Of a stretch of DNA of 7,875 bases, positions 1-6,661 are shown piece by piece. The notes below the pieces were generated by a model. That model was not told the DNA's origin. It saw nothing but the letters and a program-made list of their open reading frames with translations, and did not search any database. The DNA is from Methanobacteriota archaeon (lineage in GTDB: Archaea > Halobacteriota > Methanosarcinia > Methanosarcinales > Methanoperedenaceae). Every line of letters starts with the position of its first letter. Positions within the stretch are counted from its first letter, which is position 1. The stretch lies in NCBI GenBank assembly GCA_018900975.1, contig JAHIFK010000182.1, positions 1-7,875 on the forward strand. The letters run 5' to 3'. A program made the position numbers and the translations under genes.

Positions 1-592
1 AGGGGTATATCGCAAGTGGCGGGTTGCTGAAAGCTGGAAGTAATAATGGCATGTTAACTGTGGTACCCTTTTCTGGTGTCAATGCAAGCGACATAGCTTT
101 CTTCTGTGTAAGTCCCAAAGCTGAGACATCAACATCGAGTCTTGCTAATCCACCTGGTTCGAGTGATGGGTTACTGCTGTCACTCCAAATACCTGTTGAA
201 TTTCCCAGAGGCGTGCCATCTTGCCTCAATATATACACTTTAAAGGTGTTTGAAGCATTTCCTGAAGATCTGCTATAATTGTAGGTTTGTGATTGCACTT
301 TTAGTAAAACCTTGCTTAAATCGACCGATGATCCGCCTGCTGCAACTTTTATGGTTATATTAAGGGCACTTAAAGTTGTAGTAGTGTAATTACCATCCAC
401 AGCTTCAATAACAATGTTTTCACCTATCGCCGCTGCAGCTTCCTTTGTAGTCGAAGTACTCTTTGACTGCATCACACCTGATGTCTGGATGAGCACAGCA
501 GCCGCAACAGCAGCCACAAGCACCATTGCAATGAAAATGATGAGTGTGCCGACGCCAGCCTGTGCCTGTTCGTTCCGCTTTATTGGTTTCAT
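1..592 (-). CDS. flaB: Archaellin (archaeal flagellin) FlaB/ArlB, 3' end cut by window edge
   Basis: Structural subunit of the archaellum filament, processed by the prepilin-like peptidase ArlK/FlaK and assembled outside the membrane. Reading from ATG at 592 gives 197 codons with no stop before the edge. The N-terminus is a class III signal peptide: basic MKPIKRNEQA, then a probable cut before Q11 and the archaellin core QAGVGTLIIFIAMVLVAAVA (residues 11-30), which forms the filament-core helix. The rest is Ser/Thr/Asn-rich and beta-like, with five N-glycosylation sequons (N68, N78, N105, N112, N131). The near-end motif TPEKGTTV (172-179) is typical of the archaellin C-terminal region, so probably only a few residues are missing. 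GGAGG at 600-604 lies 7 nt before the ATG. The gene has its own 190-nt upstream region and is probably transcribed apart from the two minus-strand genes before it. Identification is firm; whether more archaellin genes follow cannot be seen. Confidence 0.93.
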   Translation of the reverse strand, partial: MKPIKRNEQAQAGVGTLIIFIAMVLVAAVAAAVLIQTSGVMQSKSTSTTKEAAAAIGENIVIEAVDGNYTTTTLSALNITIKVAAGGSSVDLSKVLLKVQSQTYNYSRSSGNASNTFKVYILRQDGTPLGNSTGIWSDSSNPSLEPGGLARLDVDVSALGLTQKKAMSLALTPEKGTTVNMPLLLPAFSNPPLAIYP

Positions 593-660
593 ATTATTGC
601 CTCCGTTGTGGTAATACCATGCTCATACTTATTATAAGCATATTACTCTATGAACATAAT

Positions 661-670
661 TATATTTATA
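661..670 (-). promoter_or_regulatory. Probable TATA box of the archaellin gene
   Basis: On the minus strand this reads TATAAATATA, about 70 nt before the archaellin ATG. A start about 25 nt downstream would give a leader of roughly 45 nt containing the GGAGG site at 600-604. A second, weaker A+T element (TTATAAT on the minus strand, near 631-637) is closer to the gene. No clear purine-rich BRE is visible, so the exact box is uncertain. Confidence 0.45.
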
Positions 671-782
671 GTTAATGGTTGTAAATTCTCAACGGCGAAC
701 GAAATTACATAAAAATGAGACGTTTAAATCATGTAGAGCCTGAACTGATGTTATTCTTTTATAAAGGGGTTAATTTTTAAAA

Positions 783-1145
783 TTAAGAAGGTATCCGTTC
801 TATGATGTGCTCGATATCCTTTACCTTCTTATAGAATCCCGAGGTGGACCGAATGAAATCAGTAGCTAGCAGACCTTTATGCGTTATTATATAATCCCCG
901 TGACCTACCTTCATCGCCAGCCCCTCAAGCTGGAACACGGATTTCATTTTGCCCCCTATACTTCCCCTGTCCGCTATTTTATCAGTATACTCCCTTATCT
1001 CTGAGAATCGCGTTACGTTATCTTCTCCGTTCCTCGCAAGGACAAGCAGGATCAGCCTATACTGGATGTCACCAGGACCTGTTGTGATCCCCATGGATAG
1101 ATAAAATCTTGCGACTTCCTGCTCAAATTCGATATCGATGTCCAT
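783..1145 (-). CDS. Small winged-helix-like protein, candidate regulator
   Basis: A 120-residue soluble protein that I do not recognise by name. Its layout suggests a winged helix-turn-helix: helices around residues 25-39 and 45-58, a possible recognition helix at 62-76, a hairpin wing at about 77-88 (MKVGHGDYIIT), and a closing helix beginning THKGLLATDFI. The pattern of a glycine, Tyr-x-Ile-Thr and a basic residue before a final helix is common in archaeal DNA-binding wHTH proteins. The start at ATG 1145 is backed by GAGGGGG just upstream. It lies 9 nt after the stop of the seven-helix membrane gene and shares that gene's transcript, so the two probably work together. DNA binding is inferred from the fold pattern only. 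A protein-interaction wHTH is equally possible. Confidence 0.75.
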   Translation of the reverse strand: MDIDIEFEQEVARFYLSMGITTGPGDIQYRLILLVLARNGEDNVTRFSEIREYTDKIADRGSIGGKMKSVFQLEGLAMKVGHGDYIITHKGLLATDFIRSTSGFYKKVKDIEHIIERIPS

Positions 1146-1154
1146 GGATCCCCC

Positions 1155-1934
1155 TCACTCATCTTCATTATCGAAATCCTCAAGTTCTGTCTGCGATACG
1201 CCAAGCCTTCTATCCATCATCTCAAGCTTCTTGTCGAACGAATCAGAAAAGTAGGAAAAATAACCAAGGACAACACCGATGAATATGAATATCCTGGCTG
1301 CCATCTGCATGGCGCCAGTCGGGGCTATGTTATCAAGGAGCATGAAATCAAAAATAAGGGAGATCGATACGAGTGAAAAAGCTATCCTGTTCTGGAGCCG
1401 CTTGGGGATGCGCTGGAGCAGTATCAGAAGCAAAAGACCCAGTATCATGCTGGTCGGGACAATGAACAGTCCTGAGAGATAGACGTTAATGGTGATGTTG
1501 CTGTCTATATCATAGGTAGAGCCCCATTCGTCCGTGAAGGGACCGATTACTCCGAAACCAAAAAGAGCGATAAGGTATATCGAACCGAAGATAAGGAAGA
1601 CTGTTGATACCCCCGTACTCACCCGGTGGTCGCCTAGAATGATGTATATGATAAAATAGACAAGTGGGACAGTGACAAAGGCAAATGGGATAGAGCCTAT
1701 ATTATAAAGGGCGGTTTCAACTTCTGTGAATTTGCCATACGCTGCAAGCGTTCTCAGTCCGGCAAATAGAAAAAACGCTCCGACAAGCGACCAGAAAACA
1801 ATGAGGGCATTAAGGGTAGGTACGCTCTCCTCTCTCTGCTTTTTCTTACTTTGTTGCAGGCTGACCGCAAAAGCGAACGTTGCAAGCACGATGGCAAAAC
1901 ATATGATCGCATTCAGTATAAGCCCAAAACTCAT
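1155..1934 (-). CDS. Seven-transmembrane protein with acidic cytoplasmic tail, possible sensor
   Basis: A 259-residue integral membrane protein with no recognised enzymatic domain. Hydrophobic segments lie at about residues 5-26, 42-64, 77-100, 109-131, 150-173, 182-200 and 209-228. The basic loops QSKKKQR (29-35) and QRIPKRLQNR (174-183) put the N-terminus outside and the C-terminus inside, the topology of 7TM sensor modules found on archaeal and bacterial histidine kinases. The longest outer loop (132-149) is acidic and has a sequon at N146. The cytoplasmic tail (229-259) is charged, helical, and ends in a strongly acidic stretch. No lysine is present in helix 7, so it is not a retinal protein. 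ATG 1934 is preceded by GAGG at 1943-1946. It is the first gene of a pair with the downstream winged-helix-like protein. A free-standing sensor acting through that partner is an inference. Confidence 0.8.
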   Translation of the reverse strand: MSFGLILNAIICFAIVLATFAFAVSLQQSKKKQREESVPTLNALIVFWSLVGAFFLFAGLRTLAAYGKFTEVETALYNIGSIPFAFVTVPLVYFIIYIILGDHRVSTGVSTVFLIFGSIYLIALFGFGVIGPFTDEWGSTYDIDSNITINVYLSGLFIVPTSMILGLLLLILLQRIPKRLQNRIAFSLVSISLIFDFMLLDNIAPTGAMQMAARIFIFIGVVLGYFSYFSDSFDKKLEMMDRRLGVSQTELEDFDNEDE

Positions 1935-1993
1935 TTATTTATCCTCGGTATTTTTGCCCTGAATATCTAAATTCCACCTTAATGAATTTATTG

Positions 1994-2031
1994 TATTTAT
2001 ATATTTACCGTTGAGTATTTATACTTTTTCC
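1994..2031 (-). promoter_or_regulatory. Promoter region of the 7TM/winged-helix pair
   Basis: The minus strand has GTATAAATA at 2016-2024, preceded by a purine-rich BRE-like stretch (CCGGAAAAA, 2024-2032), the best archaeal promoter match in the intergenic region. It lies about 82 nt before ATG 1934, giving a leader of roughly 55 nt. A second candidate, TATATAAATA at 1994-2003, would give a shorter leader. The start has not been mapped. Confidence 0.5.
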
Positions 2032-2071
2032 GGTAACAAATATCGGTTTCGTGTTCAAGAAAATATGTATC

Positions 2072-2085
2072 AAAAGGATTATAAG
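2072..2085 (+). promoter_or_regulatory. BRE/TATA promoter of the cfbA operon
   Basis: The run AAAAGGATTATAAG combines a purine-rich BRE-like element (2072-2078) with a TATA-like core TTATAAG (2079-2085). It sits about 50 nt before the cfbA ATG, predicting a start near 2108 and a leader of about 28 nt that keeps the GTGAGG site. It diverges from the promoter at 1994-2031, and the two gene sets share a 201-nt intergenic region. Confidence 0.5.
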
Positions 2086-2135
2086 AGCCGACCACGTTAA
2101 AAAACCCCTAATATCATAATCAAGTGAGGATATTT

Positions 2136-2540
2136 ATGAAAGAAAAAATAGGAATACTTGCACTCGGGCACGGCAGCAGGCACCCGCACAATAAAGATGT
2201 TGTAAATGGAGTTGCACAACTTATAGCCAAAAAATACAGTGACGTAGTAGTTAGAATTGGATTTATGAACATGAACACTCCCACCATGAAGGAAGGTCTT
2301 GAGTCTTTCAAAGACACTGGCGTTTCCACTATCGTAGCAGTCCCCATATTCCTGGCTCACGGCGTTCATACGATGGAGGATATCCCCCAGATACTTGGCA
2401 TCAGCCGCGACTCAAGAAAGACTAAAATTAAGCTTGATGGAAAGGACGTGGATCTTGTCTATTCAGAGCCGCTTGGGATTGACGAACTGGTTGCAGAACT
2501 GGCTTTCAAGAGGGCGCAGGAAGCTCTGGCATCCAATTAA
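2136..2540 (+). CDS. cfbA: CfbA, sirohydrochlorin nickelochelatase (short CbiX type)
   Basis: Inserts nickel into sirohydrochlorin, the first committed step of coenzyme F430 synthesis; short CbiX chelatases can also insert cobalt. The 134-residue size is that of a small single-domain archaeal chelatase that works as a homodimer. The metal-site histidines are visible in GHGSRHP (H12) and FLAHGVHTMEDIP (H78), matching H9 and H75 of the Methanocaldococcus jannaschii protein as I recall it; H75 here is an extra nearby histidine. The His-rich insert of that homologue is absent, and a short charged segment (RDSRKTKIKLDGKD, 91-104) takes its place. I chose ATG 2136 over in-frame GTG 2124 because that GTG is part of the Shine-Dalgarno GTGAGG (2124-2129), 6 nt before the ATG. 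It is first in a four-gene operon and its TAA overlaps the next ATG by one base. Confidence 0.94.
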   Translation: MKEKIGILALGHGSRHPHNKDVVNGVAQLIAKKYSDVVVRIGFMNMNTPTMKEGLESFKDTGVSTIVAVPIFLAHGVHTMEDIPQILGISRDSRKTKIKLDGKDVDLVYSEPLGIDELVAELAFKRAQEALASN

Positions 2541-3904
2541 TGCTCAGGAATTCCCGGGCCGCTGTACTTGACCTTACCCATGGCGGCTCTGTAATCGCCA
2601 GAAAATTAAAGAACATTGCTGCGTCAGTTACCGGGGTTGATGTTTACAATACGCTCGGTTCTCATGAGCTTAAGGCACTGGAAACCTATGGCATAAAGAC
2701 GTCACAGGTGCCCCTTAATGCCCGCGATTTCGATATACTTATCGCGCCAGTTCACCTTGATCCAGGATATCCGATGCTCGCTGAAGCGGAAAAAAATAAC
2801 ATCCCGGTCGTATCTCATCATGCCGCTGTGGGTGAGATCCTATCAGGCAGGCATCAGGACCATAAAGTGATCGAAATAACGGGAACAAGAGCAAAGACCA
2901 GCACCGCGCTCCTTCTGGCAGAGATGCTGTCGGAAGAGTTGAAAGTAGTTTCCCATACAAGCCGGGGCGTGGAAGACTGGAGCTCAAGGCGTATAATTAA
3001 AAAAGGATTGAGCATCACCCCTGCCAGTATTCTTCTTGCGCTTGAATCTGTAGAGGAAGAAGGGAATAAGCCCGATGTAATTATTTTGGAAATATCACTC
3101 GGAGGGACTGGCAACGCGGATATCGGCGTAATTACAACGATAGCTGATGATTATAAGATCGCGAACAATACCAGGCTTGCAAGTGATGCAAAACGCAAGA
3201 TGATACTTGATGCAAAACCCGGGAGCACTCTTGTTATCAATCATGATGCACTGAGGTTCTTCGGAGCATGCAGGAGGGACGTCAATATCATTTCGTTCTC
3301 AGATTCAATAAATGCCGCAGCTAACGTGTATTATGAGAATTTGAGCTCAGGAGGGGGGACTATTGCGTATTATATTGACGACAGGCAGGGAAAGATAGCG
3401 ATCAGCGCATCTTCAGAATACGATCTGGACTCGTATAAGACCGCATTCGTATGCGCAGCTGCGGTCGCGCTTGCTATGGATATTAAGCCCCATGCCATCG
3501 AGCGGTCTCTTCGCGAGTTCAAAGGCGCACAGGGGCGAATGAGAAAGACTTCAATTGAAGGGAGGACGCTCATCGATAATTCCAATTCCGGGTTGACCCT
3601 CAAGACCGCAGAAAAAGCGCTTGGATATGCGAAGTCTGAGAGCGGACGTATTGTCATGGTACTGGGAGAAGAGGCAAAAGAGGTATGCGAAGGGCTTGAC
3701 CCAAAAGGTGTCGAGCGGTTCATTGATAAGCGCCTTGATGAACTTCATGCACTTGTGCTTGTGGGAGAAAGGATGAAGCCGCTTGTAAGTAAGAATATTA
3801 ATAAGATATATCATGCAGAGGATCTATCTAGAGGTATAGAGCTTGCACAGCAGCTTACACGTGAAAAGGATATTATCGTATCCTGCGTAAAGTGCTTCAG
3901 GTGA
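2540..3904 (+). CDS. cfbE: CfbE, coenzyme F430 synthetase (Mur-ligase homologue)
   Basis: Known role: ATP-dependent step acting on the nickel-containing seco-F430 precursors late in coenzyme F430 formation. The 454-residue protein has Mur-ligase architecture: an N-terminal Rossmann-like domain (about 1-105), a central ATPase domain with P-loop GTRAKTST (115-122) and the acidic strand VIILEIS (180-186), and a C-terminal ligase domain containing GRMRK (332-336), DNSNSGLT (347-354) and the nucleotide-proximal strand IVMVLGEE (371-378). The P-loop has Arg-Ala where many Mur ligases have Asn/Lys-Gly. It ends with a Cys pair, C449-x-x-C452. It starts at ATG 2540 inside TAATG at the end of cfbA, with no close Shine-Dalgarno site, suggesting translational coupling. 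The neighbouring nickelochelatase strongly supports F430 synthetase over a cell-wall Mur ligase. Confidence 0.92.
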   Translation: MLRNSRAAVLDLTHGGSVIARKLKNIAASVTGVDVYNTLGSHELKALETYGIKTSQVPLNARDFDILIAPVHLDPGYPMLAEAEKNNIPVVSHHAAVGEILSGRHQDHKVIEITGTRAKTSTALLLAEMLSEELKVVSHTSRGVEDWSSRRIIKKGLSITPASILLALESVEEEGNKPDVIILEISLGGTGNADIGVITTIADDYKIANNTRLASDAKRKMILDAKPGSTLVINHDALRFFGACRRDVNIISFSDSINAAANVYYENLSSGGGTIAYYIDDRQGKIAISASSEYDLDSYKTAFVCAAAVALAMDIKPHAIERSLREFKGAQGRMRKTSIEGRTLIDNSNSGLTLKTAEKALGYAKSESGRIVMVLGEEAKEVCEGLDPKGVERFIDKRLDELHALVLVGERMKPLVSKNINKIYHAEDLSRGIELAQQLTREKDIIVSCVKCFR

Positions 3905-3906
3905 TT

Positions 3907-4830
3907 ATGGAAAGACTGGATAGACCTATCGGGCATGTGAAAATAAGCCGTGACATGACGGTGAAACAGCTTGTGAATTCTCTTTCAGGCGCAGCTTTCG
4001 GAGCAGGGAGGCTGGCCGAGGCTGTGGACATATACAGGGAAATGGTCAGCGACAATGAATGCACGAAGTTCTTCGGACTGGCGGGCGCCATGGTTCCTGC
4101 GGGGATGAGGCAGGTAGTAAGCGACATGATACGGGACGGGGACATAGATATTCTTGTTACTACTGGAGCGAACCTCGTACATGACATCATAGAATCCATG
4201 GGGCTTCACCATTACAAAGGAACAGATACAGTCGATGACGTAGAGTTAAAACAATGCTCCATCAATCGAATCTACGACGTCTTCCTGCCAGAGGAGCATT
4301 TCGCTAAGCTTGAGGAGAAGCTCCAGCCGATATTCAGGGAGCTTCCTGATAAACTATCGATAAGTGAGTTCATTTCGCACATTGGGAGCAAACTGGATGA
4401 TGATAATTCAATACTGAAAAGCGCATACGACAAGGAGATACCAGTCTACTGTCCGGCGATCCAGGATTCGATAATCGGTTTGCAGGCATGGCTGTACAGG
4501 CAGACAAATCCGCTTAATGTGGACGTTTTTGCAGACATGAAGGGATTGATTGACAGATGCTATGAGGCAAAACGCGCCGGGGTGTTCATTGTGGGCGGAG
4601 GGGTGCCCAAGAACTTTATCCTCCAGTCCATGCTCGTTACTCCAAAGTCCTTTGATTATGCGATACAGCTAACCATGGACCGACCTGAGTCAGGAGGACT
4701 TTCAGGAGCGACGCTTGATGAGGCGCGATCATGGGGAAAGGTGGGGGAGAGCGCGCGGTCTGTGACAGTGTATTCGGATGCAACGATCACGCTGCCTATT
4801 ATCGTGGCTGCGGCAAAAGGTGGTAGATAG
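3907..4830 (+). CDS. dys: Deoxyhypusine synthase
   Basis: Transfers the aminobutyl group of spermidine, with NAD, to a lysine of translation factor aIF5A as the first step of hypusine formation. The 307 residues fit the archaeal family. Visible motifs are the N-terminal GAAFGAGRLAEAVDI (28-42), the NAD-site segment LVTTGANLVHD (83-93), the catalytic-lysine motif GGGVPKNF (230-237, K235), the substrate-site run DRPESGGLSGATLDEARSWG (258-277) and YSDATITLP (289-297). I place the start at ATG 3907. The sequence AGGTGATT, in register with the 16S rRNA 3' end, lies directly before it. In-frame GTGs at 3892 and 3901 would add a short tail that overlaps cfbE. The start lies 2 nt after the cfbE stop. 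Methanosarcinales can carry more than one copy of this family, so this may not be the only one. Confidence 0.93.
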   Translation: MERLDRPIGHVKISRDMTVKQLVNSLSGAAFGAGRLAEAVDIYREMVSDNECTKFFGLAGAMVPAGMRQVVSDMIRDGDIDILVTTGANLVHDIIESMGLHHYKGTDTVDDVELKQCSINRIYDVFLPEEHFAKLEEKLQPIFRELPDKLSISEFISHIGSKLDDDNSILKSAYDKEIPVYCPAIQDSIIGLQAWLYRQTNPLNVDVFADMKGLIDRCYEAKRAGVFIVGGGVPKNFILQSMLVTPKSFDYAIQLTMDRPESGGLSGATLDEARSWGKVGESARSVTVYSDATITLPIIVAAAKGGR

Positions 4831-4832
4831 GA

Positions 4833-5495
4833 TTGCAGAAAAAGACCGGGCTGATCGCTGCCCTGGATGTGAAAGAAAAATCCCAGGCGCTTTCGATATC
4901 CAGAGAAATAGAGTTTTATGTGGATGCTATCAAAGTGGGTTACCCCCTTGTGCTTGAATCAGGATTGGGGGTTATCGGCATGATCGCCGAATTCGCGCCT
5001 GTAATAGCTGATTTCAAGGTTGCTGACATCCCGAACACGGACAGGCTGATATGCGAGGAAGCGTTCGAAGCGGGCGCCAGCGCCGTTATCGTTCACGGAT
5101 TCACGGGGCGCGATAGCCTTATGGAATGCGTGAAAACAGGGAGTAAGCATCATGGTGATATCTACGTTGTTACTGAAATGAGCCATCCTGGGGCGCTTGA
5201 TTTCCTGCAGCCTGCGGCTTATGAGCTTGCACAACTTGCTGTGGAGTGCGGCGCAAAGGGTGTTGTGGCGCCAGCGACGCGTCCTGAACGATTAAAGGAA
5301 ATACGCAGGATCGTTGGGGATATGACAATAATTTCACCAGGCGTGGGAGCGCAGGGGGGAAGTGCCGCTGATACGATACAAGCGGGAGCAGATTTTGTTA
5401 TCGTTGGTCGGAGCATTTATAATTCAAAGGCCCCAGGAAAGGAAGCAGAAAAAATTGTCCGTGAGATCGAAAGCGCCTGTGATGATAGAACATAG
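4833..5495 (+). CDS. pyrF: Orotidine 5'-phosphate decarboxylase
   Basis: Converts OMP to UMP, the last step of pyrimidine nucleotide synthesis. The 220-residue TIM barrel has the short archaeal length. The catalytic tetrad is visible as D11 (AALDV), K34 (IKVG) and the D-x-K-x-x-D motif ADFKVADIPNT (D60, K62, D65). The phosphate-binding loops are TEMSHPGA (114-121), SPGVGAQGG (168-176) and VGRSIY (191-196) with R193. The start must be TTG at 4833: an in-frame TAG lies at 4824-4826, no ATG or GTG lies between it and the first beta strand, and a later GTG would remove D11. AGGTGG at 4818-4823, inside the end of the preceding gene, is a usable ribosome site. It is last in the cfbA-cfbE-dys-pyrF operon, 2 nt after the dys stop. 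All key residues are intact. Confidence 0.95.
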   Translation: MQKKTGLIAALDVKEKSQALSISREIEFYVDAIKVGYPLVLESGLGVIGMIAEFAPVIADFKVADIPNTDRLICEEAFEAGASAVIVHGFTGRDSLMECVKTGSKHHGDIYVVTEMSHPGALDFLQPAAYELAQLAVECGAKGVVAPATRPERLKEIRRIVGDMTIISPGVGAQGGSAADTIQAGADFVIVGRSIYNSKAPGKEAEKIVREIESACDDRT

Positions 5496-5533
5496 CTGAT
5501 ATGTGATGAACCCTATGAGTACTGATGGCAGCG

Positions 5534-5547
5534 ATCTACATGTAGAT
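5534..5547. repeat. Perfect 14-bp palindrome
   Basis: ATCTACATGTAGAT is its own reverse complement and lies about 40 nt after the pyrF stop. It overlaps the first bases of the neighbouring hairpin, so the two structures could not fully form together in RNA. It may be a protein-binding site, part of the 3'-end structure, or chance. Confidence 0.6.
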
Positions 5548-5614
5548 AAATCGGCTGTTGTCGATTTATTGAAGGACTATTTTTTCGGCTTTTTTCGTTT
5601 TAAAAATTAAAAAG
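5545..5614. terminator. Transcription end region between convergent genes
   Basis: An inverted repeat with arms ATAAATCG (5546-5553) and CGATTTAT (5562-5569) extends by G-U and C-G pairs to an 11-bp stem (5545-5555 with 5560-5570) and a 4-nt loop. It is followed by two runs of six T (5580-5585, 5590-5595), the oligo-T signal used for archaeal termination, suitable for the cfbA-pyrF operon. On the minus strand, two T5 runs (5602-5606 and 5609-5613, written as A on the plus strand) lie right after the stop of the convergent gene, so the region probably ends transcription from both sides. Confidence 0.65.
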
Positions 5615-5619
5615 GGCAT

Positions 5620-6645
5620 CTAACATTTATTGCTTTTATTTTGAAACATTTTTTCAATGTTATTACTATAATAAGTCTTTCCAGTCTGATCTATGAAAAA
5701 AGCTCTTTTTGGAACTTTTCCCTCTAAGTTTCCTATTAATTTATCATAATCTTTAATTACCCTATATGCTTTTCCTGGAAGCAATTCTTTTGGAAATTCT
5801 AATGGAATAATTTCGCTATTGATTATTAAAAGATTGAATTTTTCAGAGGATTTTGAAAAACCCACTTTTTCCAATGCTTTTTTATAAGTATTATATATGC
5901 AATGTGGTAAAAAATTAAATAAATAAAAGTTATTATTATCAAAATTAAATCCCACACTTGATAATGTAACATTAATTCTTCCGTAATTAATCGCTTCAAT
6001 ACTAAAAGTTCTAACTGGTGCTGTTCTAAAGTCTGCTACGAATCCATGTGAACAATTTACCTTAATTTTTGGAGATAGTTTTTTACGATCTATTGAATAA
6101 TTTAAAAAGATTCCCAGTAGAAATGCGAAAAATGTTCCTATTATACCTATAATGCTGACTTTATATGAATTATTAGAAATTATCATTGAGTTTGCTTCAT
6201 AATACGAGAGCACACGGATTCTTTTCTTATGAGTTCGAGGATTATCTCTAATCTCTTGAAGAGTATAGTTACCAGAGTAATCTTTGTTCATTGCAAAATA
6301 ATTTAAAGTCCAAACTCCTGGTGAATCAAAGGAATAATTAGCAAATGCTGAATAGGATTCACCCTGCTTATAAGATAATCCAGTCGGAAAAGAAGATACA
6401 CCTGGTCTGTAAGATTGATTTTCAGGAGAATCAAAAAAATAAAAAACACCAAGATATTCATTTGTTTCATTGTCTGAATAGATGGTTAAAATAAAGTTAA
6501 ATTTAACCCGATCTCCCTCGGCTGGATATCTTAATTCTGAATCAAGTGACCAATCAACGTCAACGTCACTCGTTTCACCCGCAAAAGCATGGGCTGAATT
6601 AATTAAAAATATAAAATATAAGAGTAATAAACCCAACTTTTTCAT
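5620..6645 (-). CDS. Membrane-anchored protein with signal peptide and inner beta domain, unknown function
   Basis: A 341-residue protein that I cannot name. It has a signal peptide with a likely cut after AHA (residue 20), then an exported, beta-rich domain (about 25-150) with sequons at N59, N76, N103, N126 and N158. One transmembrane helix follows (about 162-183), ended by the basic DRKK. The remaining part (about 190-341) lies in the cytoplasm and looks like an Ig/C2-type beta sandwich (strands near 193-210, 213-219, 224-235), with no catalytic motif visible. This suggests an envelope receptor or scaffold. Codon use differs strongly from the operon next door (many ATA, TTA, AAT, AAA): 8 of 60 bases are G/C at 5881-5940 against 36 of 60 at 5041-5100, suggesting foreign or fast-evolving DNA. 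There is no Shine-Dalgarno site, and a TATA box about 27 nt before the ATG predicts a leaderless message. Confidence 0.8.
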   Translation of the reverse strand: MKKLGLLLLYFIFLINSAHAFAGETSDVDVDWSLDSELRYPAEGDRVKFNFILTIYSDNETNEYLGVFYFFDSPENQSYRPGVSSFPTGLSYKQGESYSAFANYSFDSPGVWTLNYFAMNKDYSGNYTLQEIRDNPRTHKKRIRVLSYYEANSMIISNNSYKVSIIGIIGTFFAFLLGIFLNYSIDRKKLSPKIKVNCSHGFVADFRTAPVRTFSIEAINYGRINVTLSSVGFNFDNNNFYLFNFLPHCIYNTYKKALEKVGFSKSSEKFNLLIINSEIIPLEFPKELLPGKAYRVIKDYDKLIGNLEGKVPKRAFFIDQTGKTYYSNNIEKMFQNKSNKC

Positions 6646-6661
6646 ATTTATTCAAATAGAA

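Noticed and set aside
24..614. Plus-strand open frames at 24-278 and 414-614
   Set aside because: They lie opposite the archaellin gene, whose minus-strand reading has an unmistakable signal peptide and core helix; the plus-strand translations show no family features.
1155..1934. Microbial rhodopsin
   Set aside because: Seven helices are present, but helix 7 has no lysine for retinal attachment.
2124..2135. GTG 2124 as the start of cfbA
   Set aside because: The GTG is part of the GTGAGG ribosome site for ATG 2136, and the family begins close to the first beta strand.
1935..2135. Riboswitch or tRNA in the divergent intergenic region
   Set aside because: I could find no cloverleaf or recognised aptamer pattern, only promoter-like elements for the two directions.
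2540..3904. Peptidoglycan or pseudomurein Mur ligase
   Set aside because: The one-base overlap with the nickelochelatase gene and the archaeal context point to CfbE.
3892..3906. GTG 3892 or 3901 as the start of deoxyhypusine synthase
   Set aside because: AGGTGATT is placed correctly for ATG 3907, and the extension would overlap cfbE without adding a family feature.
5506..5610. A 34-codon small gene after pyrF
   Set aside because: It has no clear ribosome site and its second half is a hairpin plus T-tracts read as codons. It is kept only as part of a finding.
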